A DNA stretch of 64,000 nucleotides from Sphingomonas sp. YR710 (GCF_900101455.1 NZ_FMZJ01000003.1:248001-312000), one strand, 5' to 3'; counted from the stretch's first letter, positions 45,772 through 55,422 are shown. Numbers and translations: made by a program. Notes: generated by a model from the sequence alone, not told the origin.

Positions 45772-46776
45772 ATGGCAAAACTCTCTGTCACAACACTCGC
45801 CGAACTCGCAAAGCTCGCCGGCGTTTCGGTGGCCACCGTATCCCGATCCCTCTCCGGAAATCCGGCCATCGCCGTGGCGACGCGCGAGCGCGTCACGGCA
45901 CTTGCCCGTGAACATGGCTTTCAGATCAATCAGGCGGCCCGCAATCTGCGGCTGAAACGTACCGGCGCGATCGGTGTCGTGCTGCCACTGGGCCATGAAA
46001 AGGATCAGCACCTTTCCGACCCCTTCTTCATGGGGATGATTGGCAGCCTGGCCGATGCGATCGCGGAGCGTGGCCGGGATCTGCTGCTCTCGCGGGTGAT
46101 CCCGCGCGACGACCGCTGGCTGGACGCCATCGTCGATGCCGGCCGGGTGGACGGCGTGATCATCATCGGCCAGTCGAACCAGGCCGGCGTGATCGAACGG
46201 GTTGCGCTTCGCTACCACCCGATGATCGTCTGGGGTGCTGCGATGCCGGGCATGGCGCAGATCACAGTCGGATCGGACAATGTCGCCGGCGGGCGGATGG
46301 CGGCCGAACATCTGCTCGCGCACGGCCGCCGCCAATTGGCCTTTTTCGGCAATATCGACGTCCCCGAATTCGCAGCGCGCCACGCCGGATTCGAACAGGC
46401 GCTGGCCGCCGCCGGCGCCGGACCGGGCATGCTTGTGCCGTTGCATCTGACGAGCGACACATCGTTCAGCGAAATCGAACAATATCTTGCCAACAATCCC
46501 GCGCCCGACGGCATCGTTGCGGCATCCGACGTCATTGCCATGAGCGCGATGCGGGCGCTGGCCGCCCGCGGCAAGCGGGTTCCCCAGGACGTCGGTGTCG
46601 TCGGCTATGACGATGTGCTGTTGGCGATGCACACCACGCCACCGCTTACCACGATCCGGCAGGAGGTGGCGCGCGGCGCAGAACTGATGGTGGACATGCT
46701 TTTCCGTCGGATGGAGGGCAAGGAGGTGACCTCGGTGACCATGCCGCCAGAACTGGTGCTGCGCGCCTCTGCCTGA
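45772..46776 (+). CDS. LacI family transcriptional regulator of the sucrose locus
   Basis: 334 residues from the ATG at 45772 (GAGG upstream). The N-terminal helix-turn-helix is 'TTLAELAKLAGVSVATVSRSL', with the hinge 'NQAARNLRLKRTGAIGVVLPLG', then a periplasmic-binding-protein-like sugar-sensing domain. Its stop codon directly abuts the stop of the convergent transporter gene. The two LacI-type palindromes at 48199-48235 are its likely operators, by analogy with SuxR/ScrR-like regulators. Confidence 0.92.
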   Translation: MAKLSVTTLAELAKLAGVSVATVSRSLSGNPAIAVATRERVTALAREHGFQINQAARNLRLKRTGAIGVVLPLGHEKDQHLSDPFFMGMIGSLADAIAERGRDLLLSRVIPRDDRWLDAIVDAGRVDGVIIIGQSNQAGVIERVALRYHPMIVWGAAMPGMAQITVGSDNVAGGRMAAEHLLAHGRRQLAFFGNIDVPEFAARHAGFEQALAAAGAGPGMLVPLHLTSDTSFSEIEQYLANNPAPDGIVAASDVIAMSAMRALAARGKRVPQDVGVVGYDDVLLAMHTTPPLTTIRQEVARGAELMVDMLFRRMEGKEVTSVTMPPELVLRASA

Positions 46777-48126
46777 TCACGCCGCCGCGATCACCGCCGG
46801 CGTGCGAGGCGCCACGATCCGCATCGTCGCCGCCGCCGCCGCAAGCATCAATGCACCAGCGAATATCAGCACGTGGCGTGGATCGCCGGCCAACACCGGC
46901 CTGTAGATCAGCGGCATCGTCAGGCTTTCGATGATCATCGGGATCACGATGAACATGTTGAAGATGCCCATATAGATGCCGGTCCGCGCCGGCGGGATGC
47001 TGTTTGCCAGCATGATATAGGGGTTGCCCATCATGCTCGCCCAGCCCAGCCCTATGCCGATCATCGGCACGAACAGCAGCCGTTCGCTGCCCAGCATCGG
47101 GATCGCGACCATCGCGGCACCCGATGCCACCAGGCAGAAGGCGTGCAGGGGCCGCGCACCATAACGCCGCGCAAAGGGCACCATCGCGAAGGCGGTGACG
47201 AAGGCGATGAAATTGTAGAAGCTCCCGATCTGCCCGTTGACGAGCACGGCCTCCCGAAAGCCCGTGCTCCTGGCATCAGATGCGTCGAACAAGGAACGTG
47301 CCAGCGCGAACGATACGAACTGCCAGTAAGCGAACATGCCATACCATTGGAACAGCATCGCCACCGCAAGCTGTCGCATCGGCTGCGGCATTTCGACGAC
47401 GGCCGCGCGCAGATCGCGCACCGTCTGGCCGAACGACATCGGTTCGCGCGCGATCTCCGCCCGTTCGGCTTCGGTCAGCGGCAATTCGGGAACGCGGACG
47501 ATCGACCACAATATCGTACTCAGCGACAGGACCGCCCCCACTACGAACGCGATCCGCGTGATCACCGGGATTCCGTTGGCATCGACAAGATTGCCGTCCA
47601 CCCCAGACCACACCAGCAGCGACGGGGCGAGGTAGGAGAGCGTCTGGGCGAGGCCGGTGAACGCAGCTTGTGTGAGAAAGCCGAACGAACGCTGCCGCTC
47701 GTCCAGCCGGTCGCTCACATAAGCGCGATACGGCTCCATCGTGACGTTGTTCGCGGCATCGAGCACCCACAACAGACTCGCAGCGATCCATAAGGCGCGA
47801 CTATAGGGCATTGCGAACAGACAGAGGCTGCACAACACCGCGCCGACCAGGAAATAGGGCGTGCGCCGGCCGAAACGGGAAACCGTCCGGTCGCTCATCG
47901 CGCCGATAATCGGCTGGATCAGCAACCCTGTCATCGGGCCGGCAAGCCACAGCAATGGCAGGCTCGCTTCATCGGCACCCAGATAGCTGTAAATCGGTCC
48001 CATATTGCTTTGCTGGAGCCCGAAGCTGAACTGAAGGCCGAGGAATCCCAGATTCATCTGCAATATACGACCGAGGGACAGATGTGGTCTCGATCTGGCG
48101 CGATCCGGCACGGGAACGATCGACAT
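46777..48126 (-). CDS. Sucrose/maltose-type sugar transporter, SUT/SLC45-like MFS
   Basis: 449 residues with 12 helices and GGGGAGAG before the ATG. '[16 protein letters not shown]', '[37 protein letters not shown]' and '[15 protein letters not shown]' match the SUT/GPH group of proton-sugar symporters, including the RxGRR element of plant sucrose carriers. It should carry sucrose from periplasm to cytoplasm. Divergent from the TonB receptor, with shared operators between. Confidence 0.88.
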   Translation of the reverse strand: MSIVPVPDRARSRPHLSLGRILQMNLGFLGLQFSFGLQQSNMGPIYSYLGADEASLPLLWLAGPMTGLLIQPIIGAMSDRTVSRFGRRTPYFLVGAVLCSLCLFAMPYSRALWIAASLLWVLDAANNVTMEPYRAYVSDRLDERQRSFGFLTQAAFTGLAQTLSYLAPSLLVWSGVDGNLVDANGIPVITRIAFVVGAVLSLSTILWSIVRVPELPLTEAERAEIAREPMSFGQTVRDLRAAVVEMPQPMRQLAVAMLFQWYGMFAYWQFVSFALARSLFDASDARSTGFREAVLVNGQIGSFYNFIAFVTAFAMVPFARRYGARPLHAFCLVASGAAMVAIPMLGSERLLFVPMIGIGLGWASMMGNPYIMLANSIPPARTGIYMGIFNMFIVIPMIIESLTMPLIYRPVLAGDPRHVLIFAGALMLAAAAATMRIVAPRTPAVIAAA

Positions 48127-48198
48127 GCTTGGCTCTCCCCACTGAAGGACTATGGTTTCCTTCCTGCGGATGAAAGCGTAACTCGACCCGAGGCGTCA

Positions 48199-48212
48199 TG
48201 CAATCGATTGCG
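48199..48212. promoter_or_regulatory. LacI-type operator 1
   Basis: TGCAATCGATTGCG, a one-mismatch copy of the perfect palindrome at 48222-48235, with centres 23 bases apart, in the divergent promoter of the sugar transporter and TonB receptor. Confidence 0.75.
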
Positions 48213-48221
48213 GAAAATACT

Positions 48222-48235
48222 TGCAATCGATTGCA
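48222..48235. promoter_or_regulatory. LacI-type operator 2
   Basis: TGCAATCGATTGCA, a perfect 14-base palindrome with the central CG typical of LacI-family operators, 55 bases upstream of the TonB receptor start. Confidence 0.8.
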
Positions 48236-48289
48236 TGACGTTGTTAAACGCGACTCGAACCGGAGACACGGTCACGACAGGGGAGAGGC

Positions 48290-50734
48290 ATGATGAAGGG
48301 GCAATCCATATTATTGGCGTCAGCGGCGGTTTTCGTCGCCGTGCCGGCTCATGCGCAGCAGGGCGCCGATGCGCCAGATGCGAAGAACGACATCATCGTT
48401 ACCGCCGTCGCGCGCGGCCAGAACCGGCTTGATAGCTCGGTGTCGGTCAGTTCGCTGAATGCCGAGACAATCGCCGCCGCGGCTCCCCGCTCGGTGGCAG
48501 AGATTTTCCGCAACCTGCCGGGCATTCGATCCGAATCGTCAGGCGGCGAAGGCAATGCCAATATCGCGGTACGCGGGCTTCCGGTCGCATCGGGTGGCGC
48601 CAAGTTCCTGCAGTTGCAGGAAGACGGCCTGCCGATCCTCGAATATGGCGACATCGCCTTTGGCAATGCCGACATCTTCCTGCGCAGCGATTTCAACGTC
48701 CAGCGTGTGGAAGCGGTCCGTGGCGGCTCGGCATCCACCTTCGCATCCAATTCACCGGGCGGCGTCATTAACCTGATCTCGAAAACCGGCGACAAGGATG
48801 GTGGTGCAATTCAGGGCACGGCCGGCCTCGATTATGGCGAATATCGCCTCGATGCCGATTATGGCGGCAAACTGAGCGACAGCCTGAAATATCATATCGG
48901 CGGCTTCTACCGGGTCGGCGAAGGCCCGCGCCGCGCCGGCTATGACGGCAACAAGGGCGGCCAAATCCGCGGCAACATCACCAAAACCTTCGATGGCGGC
49001 TTCGTCCGCCTCAACTTCAAATATCTCGACGACCGCGCGATCGCCTATCTGCCCAGCCCGGTCCGCGTGACCGGCAGCAACGGCAACCCGACCTATACGT
49101 CACTGCCCAGCCTCAGCGCCAACAACGACACGATCCACAGCGTCTATTTCACCCAGGCCGTGACGCTGAACGGTTCCAACGTTCGCGAGGTCGACGATAT
49201 TCGCGACGGCATGCATCCGATCGTCAAGGCAATCGGGTTCGAAACCAGGTTCGACGTGGCCGATGGCTGGACCATCAACGACAAATTTCGCTATTCGGAC
49301 ATTTCGGGTCGCTTCATCTCGCCCTTCCCCGCCACAGTCGACAATGCTCAGACCCTCGCCAATGCGATTGGCGGTGCAGGGGCCATCCTGTCTTATGCCA
49401 ACGGCCCCCATGCCGGCCAGGTGATCGCCAATCCGGCCGCGCTCAACGGCAATGGCCAGGCGATCGGGGTGGTATTGTTCAACACCAGGCTCAACAGCCT
49501 GAACGACATCACCAACGACCTGCGGCTGAGCCGCAAGTTCGATAGCGGGATGGGCACGTTCGATGCGTCTGTCGGCTTCTACAAGTCGCGCCAGACGATC
49601 GACACTGACTGGACCTGGTCCTCCTATCTGCTGGAGGCGAAGGGCGATAATGCCGCCTTGCTCAACGTCCGCACCGCTGGCGGCGCGCTGCGTACCGACA
49701 ACGGGCTGGTTGCCTATGGCGCATCCTATTTCGGCAATTGCTGCCGCCGAAGCTACGATGTCGATTATGATACCAATGCCCCCTTCGCGTCGCTGAGCTT
49801 CAATCGCGGCGCGCTGACGATCGACGCCAGTATCCGCTACGACAGCGGCAAGGTCCGCGGCTTCATCGTCGGCGACGGCCCGGTGACGAGTTTCGATGTC
49901 GATGGCAACGGCACGATTTCCTATCCCGAGACGCAGACGACGGTGATCCCGCTGAACAGCCCGCAGCCGATCAATTACAATTTCCACTACACATCCTATT
50001 CGTTCGGCGCGAACTACCGCTTCGCCAGCGATCTTTCGGCCTTCGCGCGCTACAGCCGCGGCGGCCGCGCCAATGCCGATCGCTTCCTGTTCAACCCGAA
50101 CACGATCAGCGCGACGTCGGGCCGGTTGCAGCCCGGTGCGCGACCCGTCGATTTCGTGCGGCAGGCGGAGGCTGGCGTGAAATACAGCCATCAGCGCCTG
50201 GCACTCTATGGCACCGCTTTCTGGGCGAAGACCGCCGAGCAGAATTTCGAAGCGACCAGCCAAAAATTCTTCGATCGCAAATATCGCGCTTACGGCCTCG
50301 AACTCGAAGGCAGCTATCATATCGGCGGCTTCGACCTGTCGGCAAGCGGCACCTGGACGAAAGCGAAGATCGTCAGCGACACGATCAGCCCGGCGGTGGT
50401 CGGCAACCGGCCGCGCCGCCAGGCCGAATTCGTCTATCGGATCACCCCGCAATATAGCGCACGCTTCTTCACAATCGGCGCGAGCGCGATCGGGACGACG
50501 TCAAGCTATGCGCAGGATACCGATCAGCTCAAGCTGCCCGCCTTCACCCAGATCAACGCCTTTGTGATCGTGCGGCCGATCGACCGGATCCAGCTTTCCG
50601 TCAACGCGAACAATCTGTTCAATGTCACGGGCTTCACCGAGGCTGAAGAGCCAGCCATTCCCGCCAACGGCATCGTGCGGGCGCGCTCGATCAACGGACG
50701 GACAGTTTCAGCATCGATCAAGTTCGACCTCTGA
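48290..50734 (+). CDS. TonB-dependent receptor, probable sucrose or fructoside uptake
   Basis: 814 residues with GGGGAGAGG before ATG-ATG and a signal peptide ending near 'VPAHAQ'. The plug has 'NDIIVTAVARGQNRLDSSVS', 'EIFRNLPGIRSE' and 'VEAVRGGSASTFASNSPGGVINLISKTG'. The rest is a barrel ending 'TVSASIKFDL'. Clustering with a sugar permease, GH68 enzyme, fructokinase and LacI regulator makes it a sucrose or fructan carrier, similar in role to SuxA of Xanthomonas. Confidence 0.93.
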   Translation: MMKGQSILLASAAVFVAVPAHAQQGADAPDAKNDIIVTAVARGQNRLDSSVSVSSLNAETIAAAAPRSVAEIFRNLPGIRSESSGGEGNANIAVRGLPVASGGAKFLQLQEDGLPILEYGDIAFGNADIFLRSDFNVQRVEAVRGGSASTFASNSPGGVINLISKTGDKDGGAIQGTAGLDYGEYRLDADYGGKLSDSLKYHIGGFYRVGEGPRRAGYDGNKGGQIRGNITKTFDGGFVRLNFKYLDDRAIAYLPSPVRVTGSNGNPTYTSLPSLSANNDTIHSVYFTQAVTLNGSNVREVDDIRDGMHPIVKAIGFETRFDVADGWTINDKFRYSDISGRFISPFPATVDNAQTLANAIGGAGAILSYANGPHAGQVIANPAALNGNGQAIGVVLFNTRLNSLNDITNDLRLSRKFDSGMGTFDASVGFYKSRQTIDTDWTWSSYLLEAKGDNAALLNVRTAGGALRTDNGLVAYGASYFGNCCRRSYDVDYDTNAPFASLSFNRGALTIDASIRYDSGKVRGFIVGDGPVTSFDVDGNGTISYPETQTTVIPLNSPQPINYNFHYTSYSFGANYRFASDLSAFARYSRGGRANADRFLFNPNTISATSGRLQPGARPVDFVRQAEAGVKYSHQRLALYGTAFWAKTAEQNFEATSQKFFDRKYRAYGLELEGSYHIGGFDLSASGTWTKAKIVSDTISPAVVGNRPRRQAEFVYRITPQYSARFFTIGASAIGTTSSYAQDTDQLKLPAFTQINAFVIVRPIDRIQLSVNANNLFNVTGFTEAEEPAIPANGIVRARSINGRTVSASIKFDL

Positions 50735-50742
50735 TGGAACCT

Positions 50743-50772
50743 GGCCCGGATACGATGTGTCTCATCCGGGCC
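50743..50772 (+). terminator. Hairpin between TonB receptor and GH68 genes
   Basis: GGCCCGGAT (50743-50751) and ATCCGGGCC (50764-50772) form a perfect 9-base stem with a 12-base loop, 8 bases after the receptor stop. There is no T-run, so it may act as an attenuator or RNA-stability element that tunes expression within the operon. Confidence 0.5.
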
Positions 50773-50792
50773 ATTCGCCGAGTGAAGAATCA

Positions 50793-51905
50793 ATGACAAG
50801 CTCATGGCCCCCCGAAGCTGTATCGGCGATTGCCGGGCAGCCGCTGCCAGCCGCTCCGCTGATCGATCCTGCGACGGTCCGGTCGATCCTGCCGGGTTTC
50901 GACCTGTGGGATCTCTGGCTGGTGCAGGACAGTGTCGGGCGCGTCGCCACGATTGCCGGCGGATCGCTGGTGATGCTGCTATCGGCACCCCGGCTGGATG
51001 ACCCGGACGCACGCCATGCGATCGCCCGGATCAGGCTGATGCATCGCGGCTCGGCCGGTTGGAGCGATCTCGGCAATCTGCTACCCGATGGGCTCGCGCC
51101 CGGCAGTCGCGAATGGGCTGGTTCCGCGATCGTCAATGCGGCACTTGATCGCGTAACATTATATTTCACGGCGGCCGGCCGTCGCGGAGAGACCACAACC
51201 AGTTTCGAACAGCGATTGTTCGAGACCAGCGCCACGCTCTCGATCGTCGACGGCCGGCCATCGCTGCACAACTGGTCGACACCGGTCGAGTCCGTCGCCG
51301 CCGACGGCGTCATCTACACGCGCGACATGGCAGGCGGCGGAGCTATCGGGACGATCAAGGCCTTTCGCGATCCCGCCTGGTTTCGCGACCCCGCCGATGG
51401 CCGCGAATATCTGCTGTTCACCGCATCGCTCGCCGGATCGACCTCGCCCTGGAACGGGGCAATCGGGATCGCTCGGCGGGAACAGGGCAAATGGTTGCTC
51501 GACGTTCCGCTGATCAGCGCCGATGGCGTCAATAATGAACTCGAACGCCCGCACATTGTTTATCACCGACGGCATTATTATTGCTTCTGGTCGACCCAGC
51601 AGAAGGTGTTCGCACAGGATGGACCAACCGGCCCCAACGGCCTCTATGGCATGGTCGCGGAGCGGATCGACGGCCCGTGGCGACCGATCAACGGCAGCGG
51701 ACTGGTGCTCGCCAATCCGCCGGCGGCGCCGATCCAGGCCTATAGCTGGCTCGTCCTGGATGATCTCAGCGTGCTGAGCTTCGTCGATCGACCGGGCCTT
51801 CCCGCCGAGGCAGCCGACGTCGCAGTCACGCGCCGCCATTTCGCCGGCACGCCGGCAACGCCGATCCAGCTGCGGCTGGACCACGCGAAAGCCATGCTCG
51901 CATGA
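50793..51905 (+). CDS. Glycoside hydrolase family 68 (levansucrase/fructosyltransferase-like), leaderless
   Basis: 370 residues from the ATG at 50793 (weak GAGTGAAG site). The GH68 five-blade propeller residues are present: nucleophile Asp40 in 'FDLWDLWLVQD', 'WAGSAIVN', transition-state Asp193 in 'KAFRDPAW' and acid/base Glu251 in 'NNELERPHIV'. It cleaves sucrose, transferring fructose to water or sugars. There is no signal peptide, so it may work inside the cell as a sucrase or leave by a leaderless route as reported for Zymomonas levansucrase. Its stop overlaps the fructokinase ATG (ATGA). Confidence 0.9.
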   Translation: MTSSWPPEAVSAIAGQPLPAAPLIDPATVRSILPGFDLWDLWLVQDSVGRVATIAGGSLVMLLSAPRLDDPDARHAIARIRLMHRGSAGWSDLGNLLPDGLAPGSREWAGSAIVNAALDRVTLYFTAAGRRGETTTSFEQRLFETSATLSIVDGRPSLHNWSTPVESVAADGVIYTRDMAGGGAIGTIKAFRDPAWFRDPADGREYLLFTASLAGSTSPWNGAIGIARREQGKWLLDVPLISADGVNNELERPHIVYHRRHYYCFWSTQQKVFAQDGPTGPNGLYGMVAERIDGPWRPINGSGLVLANPPAAPIQAYSWLVLDDLSVLSFVDRPGLPAEAADVAVTRRHFAGTPATPIQLRLDHAKAMLA

Positions 51906-52804
51906 ACGCACGCGGGCCATTGCTCGCCGGGGTCGAACTCGGCGGCACGAAATGCATCGCGGCTCTGGCGCGCGACGGCGTCATTCTGCAGAGCGAGCGC
52001 TGGCCAACGGGCGATGACGCACAGGCGACCTTGTCGCGGATCAACGACTGGCTCGATTCTGCGCCCTGTCCCGAGCCGATTGCCAGCATCGGCATCGCCA
52101 GTTTCGGCCCGCTCTGCCTCGATCCCGCCAGCAGCGACTATGGCAGGATCGTCAACACGCCCAAGCCGGGCTGGGCCGGGGTCGACGTGCTGGGCATTTT
52201 GGCGGGCGGACGCAATATTCCCGCTGGCTTTGACACCGACGTCGCCGGCGCGGCCCTCGCCGAGGGTCGATGGGGCGCATCGATCGGCTGTTCGGTCCAC
52301 ATCTATCTGACGATCGGCACCGGCATCGGTGGTGGCGTCGTCGTCGACGGCAAGCCACTCCACGGACTGCTGCATCCCGAAATCGGCCATATCCGGATCA
52401 GGCGCCTTGCCTCGGACAGCTTTCCCGGAACATGCCCTTTCCACGGCGACTGTCTCGAAGGCCTGGCATCGGGGCCGGCGATAGCCGCCCGCGCCGGTTT
52501 GCGGGCGGAAGCCCTGGCGGACACGGATCCGGTTTGGCAGAATGTCGCCGATGATCTGGCGGAACTCATGGCCATGCTGATCCTCACGCTCTCTCCGCAG
52601 CGGATCGTGATCGGCGGAGGTGTCGCACAGGGGCATTCGGCTCTGCTGTCGCGCGTTCATAAGGCAACGGCCGATCGGCTCGCGGGCTATCTCGCCGGCC
52701 TCGATGCCCGTGCACTGGAGGCGATTATCGTACTGCCTACCCTTGGCGACAAAGCCGGCATATTGGGTGCCATTGCATTGGCAGACAGCGCATTCTCGCG
52801 ATAA
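51902..52804 (+). CDS. ROK family fructokinase
   Basis: 300 residues. ATP-binding 'LLAGVELGGTKCIAAL', sugar-binding 'NTPKPGWAG' and 'DTDVAGAALAEGRWG', 'YLTIGTGIGGGVV', and the ROK zinc site 'HPEIGHIRIRR...CPFHGDCLEGLASGPA' (His and three Cys) are all visible. It phosphorylates fructose released by the GH68 enzyme. The ATGA overlap gives coupled translation with that gene. Confidence 0.92.
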   Translation: MNARGPLLAGVELGGTKCIAALARDGVILQSERWPTGDDAQATLSRINDWLDSAPCPEPIASIGIASFGPLCLDPASSDYGRIVNTPKPGWAGVDVLGILAGGRNIPAGFDTDVAGAALAEGRWGASIGCSVHIYLTIGTGIGGGVVVDGKPLHGLLHPEIGHIRIRRLASDSFPGTCPFHGDCLEGLASGPAIAARAGLRAEALADTDPVWQNVADDLAELMAMLILTLSPQRIVIGGGVAQGHSALLSRVHKATADRLAGYLAGLDARALEAIIVLPTLGDKAGILGAIALADSAFSR

Positions 52805-52834
52805 AAACCCCGGCTGCCCCCGAACGCGCATCCA

Positions 52835-53560
52835 TCACTTGTTGAGTACTGCGATCCGTTCCGCCAGCGGCTCGGCCGTTCCGTCGCTGAATTCGCGTAT
52901 ATTGTCAAAACGGATCGCCTTGGGGGCGATATCCGGCTGGAACGTATAGCACCTGCCCGCCAGCATCTTGGTGGCATCGGATTGCCTTGCCATCGGAATG
53001 ATACGCCCGTTCGCCATTCTGGCCCCCCAGCGCAGCAACCTGGCGGCCTCACGCAATTTGGGATCGAGTGTCTCCAGCCACGGCTGCAAATCGTCGAGCC
53101 GCATCCCTGCCTGTTCCGGTGGGGCGAGGATCGTAAACCCTCTGAGGGACCAGGCAAACAGCGTCTCGCCGTTCCGACGTACCTCCGCACACCGCACGCC
53201 ATCGACCGGGTCGGATGCGAGGACATCGAACACGATTGGCGCATCGTCCGTGGCATGTGCCGCCGCGAGCACCGCAAGGTCGTGCAGATGCGTGCAATTG
53301 GCCTTTTTTTCACCCCGCGCCGCGAAATCGGCCAACGCCACCCCGGTAAAGGTTTGCACCAGCTGCACCTCCGCACCGGGGCAGGTCGTCCAGGGAACGC
53401 GCGTCATCGCGGGTTCTATGAGATTGGCGACCGTGCCGTCATGATGCACGGTAACGCTCATGCAGTGATAATCATCCTCGAGATCTGTCCGCACACGGCC
53501 CGGCTCCGGCGTGACGATGAATCGCCGCCGAAATCCGGGCTGATCGTCGATAGCTGCCAT
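52835..53560 (-). CDS. DUF2889 family protein
   Basis: 241 residues from the ATG at 53560 with GGAGAG upstream; a GTG at 53572 is less well placed. It matches DUF2889: 'DDYHCMSVTVHHDGTVANLIEPAMTRVPWTTCPGAEVQLVQTF' pattern and 'ANCTHLHDLAVLAAAHA'. DUF2889 genes are common in clusters for CoA-linked breakdown of aromatic or steroid-like compounds, and this one opens such a region. Biochemical role unknown. Confidence 0.82.
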   Translation of the reverse strand: MAAIDDQPGFRRRFIVTPEPGRVRTDLEDDYHCMSVTVHHDGTVANLIEPAMTRVPWTTCPGAEVQLVQTFTGVALADFAARGEKKANCTHLHDLAVLAAAHATDDAPIVFDVLASDPVDGVRCAEVRRNGETLFAWSLRGFTILAPPEQAGMRLDDLQPWLETLDPKLREAARLLRWGARMANGRIIPMARQSDATKMLAGRCYTFQPDIAPKAIRFDNIREFSDGTAEPLAERIAVLNK

Positions 53561-53606
53561 CACCACAAACACTCTCCGTCAATGGCGCACCGCGACCAGC
53601 CCTCGC

Positions 53607-54374
53607 TCAGCCCTTGCCGGGATAGACCGAGAGATCGCCGGCATAGGCTATGCCACCGTCCCAAAAGCGCGTTCCGCTGATCTTCTCGAAATAATGAACC
53701 GTGCGGGCAAATGATCCTGCCTTGGATCGCGGCTCCATCGCGATGCCGCTGGGGCTCAGCCCGCGCGCCCGCGCGCCGAAATCGGTAATCGTGAACAGGA
53801 GATCATCGGTCTGCTGCGCGCACATCACCAACTGGTCGCCGGGGCAATAGCGCTTCGGCTCGATCTGGACCGCCGAAAGCTCACCCCGCTTCATCGCGAC
53901 ATGGCCGGGAACGTTGGTGACCTCCACGCTGTGCACATTTTCATACCATGTTTCATATTCGGCCTGTCGGCCCGCCACATAATTGCCGAGGATGATGCTG
54001 ACCCCGGACAAGGGCTTGTCTCGCCGCCAATTCAGGCTGCCTTTCCAGTCACTGTACAACCGATAGCTATAGATGCGCTCGCTTTCGTCATCATCGGCGA
54101 TCATCCCGGCGTCACGGGCTTCGGCCAGCAACGGGCCGAGCGCCGGAACGTCGATCGCCGGATTCGGCAGATCGAAATCATAGATGCTGGCGAAACGCCA
54201 TGGCTGCGGGATATCGGGCATGACCTGCGCCGGCGCTACTTCATAACGATCAGCATCGATAAAACCGCGTAGACGATCGAGATCGTCGCGATGCGACCCA
54301 TCGAACCACGCGGCATATTCGTCTTCGCGACCGGCCGGCACGTTGTGAAGATGAATTGTTGTGTAAAGAGCCAT
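53607..54374 (-). CDS. Hypothetical protein with two dimeric alpha/beta-barrel-like halves
   Basis: 255 residues from the ATG at 54374 (AGGA upstream). The two halves look related: 'NVPAGREDEYAAWFDGSHRDDL' near residue 10 and 'YVAGRQAEYETWYENVHSVEV' near residue 135, each followed by a beta strand, the pattern of tandem ferredoxin-like (EthD/antibiotic monooxygenase-type) domains. It may be a cofactor-free oxygenase or isomerase in the adjacent catabolic pathway. It follows the DUF2889 gene upstream on the same strand. Confidence 0.75.
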   Translation of the reverse strand: MALYTTIHLHNVPAGREDEYAAWFDGSHRDDLDRLRGFIDADRYEVAPAQVMPDIPQPWRFASIYDFDLPNPAIDVPALGPLLAEARDAGMIADDDESERIYSYRLYSDWKGSLNWRRDKPLSGVSIILGNYVAGRQAEYETWYENVHSVEVTNVPGHVAMKRGELSAVQIEPKRYCPGDQLVMCAQQTDDLLFTITDFGARARGLSPSGIAMEPRSKAGSFARTVHYFEKISGTRFWDGGIAYAGDLSVYPGKG

Positions 54375-54867
54375 CGAATCCTGCCACCCTCTCAATAATC
54401 TTCTGCTTTGACGCGGCGCCCGGAACCTTAACCCAAACGATCGATCATATTCAAACCGGGCATTCCGTCCCGTTCCGCTGCGGCCGCCCCAGCTGACCGC
54501 TCCTGGCGTCCGCATCACCAATGTTTCCCATGGAGCTTCCCCATGTGCGCAGGCGTGAATGTCGGTCACCCATGCGCGACGCGCATAGCAGGCGATCCGA
54601 TACACATGATGTTCCTCGACGATATCCGGCCGTTAGTCCGTGCCGGTGATCATAATCCCTTCCCCCTGACGGGAAATCTTAACGCGGATGGCAATCCATC
54701 CATATTCGGTGCGCAAATGGGGCATCGGCCGGGTATGAAATCTCCGCGACCGTGCTTATGATGAACGCGCAGATCATGTGCTGCCGGAATATGGGCGCGG
54801 TATTCCTATAAGACCGCGTGCCGCATATGCGGTTACGCAGATACTGCGCTGATCAATTGCTGGAAAG
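54375..54867. other. Intergenic region with a doubtful small frame
   Basis: About 490 bases between the divergent hypothetical gene and MarR gene. A 72-residue plus-strand frame at 54543-54761 has GGAGC nine bases before its ATG but no recognisable protein features. No strong palindrome was seen. It probably carries both promoters. Confidence 0.3.
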
Positions 54868-55410
54868 TTGGGGAGGCAGACCATCGCTGAACGTGATGAC
54901 CGGAAGCGGCTATTGGGCGCGAAACTGACAGTGCTGTCCCGTCAGCTCTGGTTAAATTTCGATCAGGGCGTCGAGCGCGCCGGACTGACCCGCGCAAAAT
55001 GGAGTCTGATCGCAGCGGTTGCCCGCGCGCCGGGCACGACCCAGCGCGTGATCGCGACGATGTTGCAGGTCACCGAAGTCACCGCTGGCCGGATGATCGA
55101 TCGCCTCTGCGCCGATGGCTATCTCGAACGCAGGGAAGATCCGCAGGATCGCCGGGCCTACCGGGTCCACCTGACACCAGCGGCAAGGCCCGTGCTGGAC
55201 CAGATGAGTCAAACCGCGACGATCCATACGAACGCGGCGTTTGCCGGCCTGGAGGAAGAAGATCTGGCCAAGCTGGAGGATATTCTCGAAATCATGTCGA
55301 AGAACATCGCCATGTTCAATCAGCGCATGAATCAGAAGAATGCGCGGGCTGTTCGCGAAAGCGCGAACAGCGAACCGGAACAGCTCCGTGGCTCACCCGC
55401 GCTGAAGTGA
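54868..55410 (+). CDS. MarR family transcriptional regulator
   Basis: Up to 180 residues. The winged helix is clear: 'AGLTRAKWSLIAAVARAPGTTQRVIATMLQVTEVTAGRMIDRL' and wing 'REDPQDRRAYRVHLTP'. The start is uncertain: TTG at 54868 has a purine run with no spacing, TTG at 54913 has GGAAG at 6 bases, and a strong GGGGAGG sits 6 bases before an ATC codon. It probably regulates part of the surrounding catabolic genes. Confidence 0.87.
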   Translation: MGRQTIAERDDRKRLLGAKLTVLSRQLWLNFDQGVERAGLTRAKWSLIAAVARAPGTTQRVIATMLQVTEVTAGRMIDRLCADGYLERREDPQDRRAYRVHLTPAARPVLDQMSQTATIHTNAAFAGLEEEDLAKLEDILEIMSKNIAMFNQRMNQKNARAVRESANSEPEQLRGSPALK

Positions 55411-55422
55411 AGTCCCGGGCGA

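Noticed and set aside
49100-50452. 450-codon open frame antisense to the second TonB receptor
   Set aside because: Shadow frame of a clear receptor barrel.
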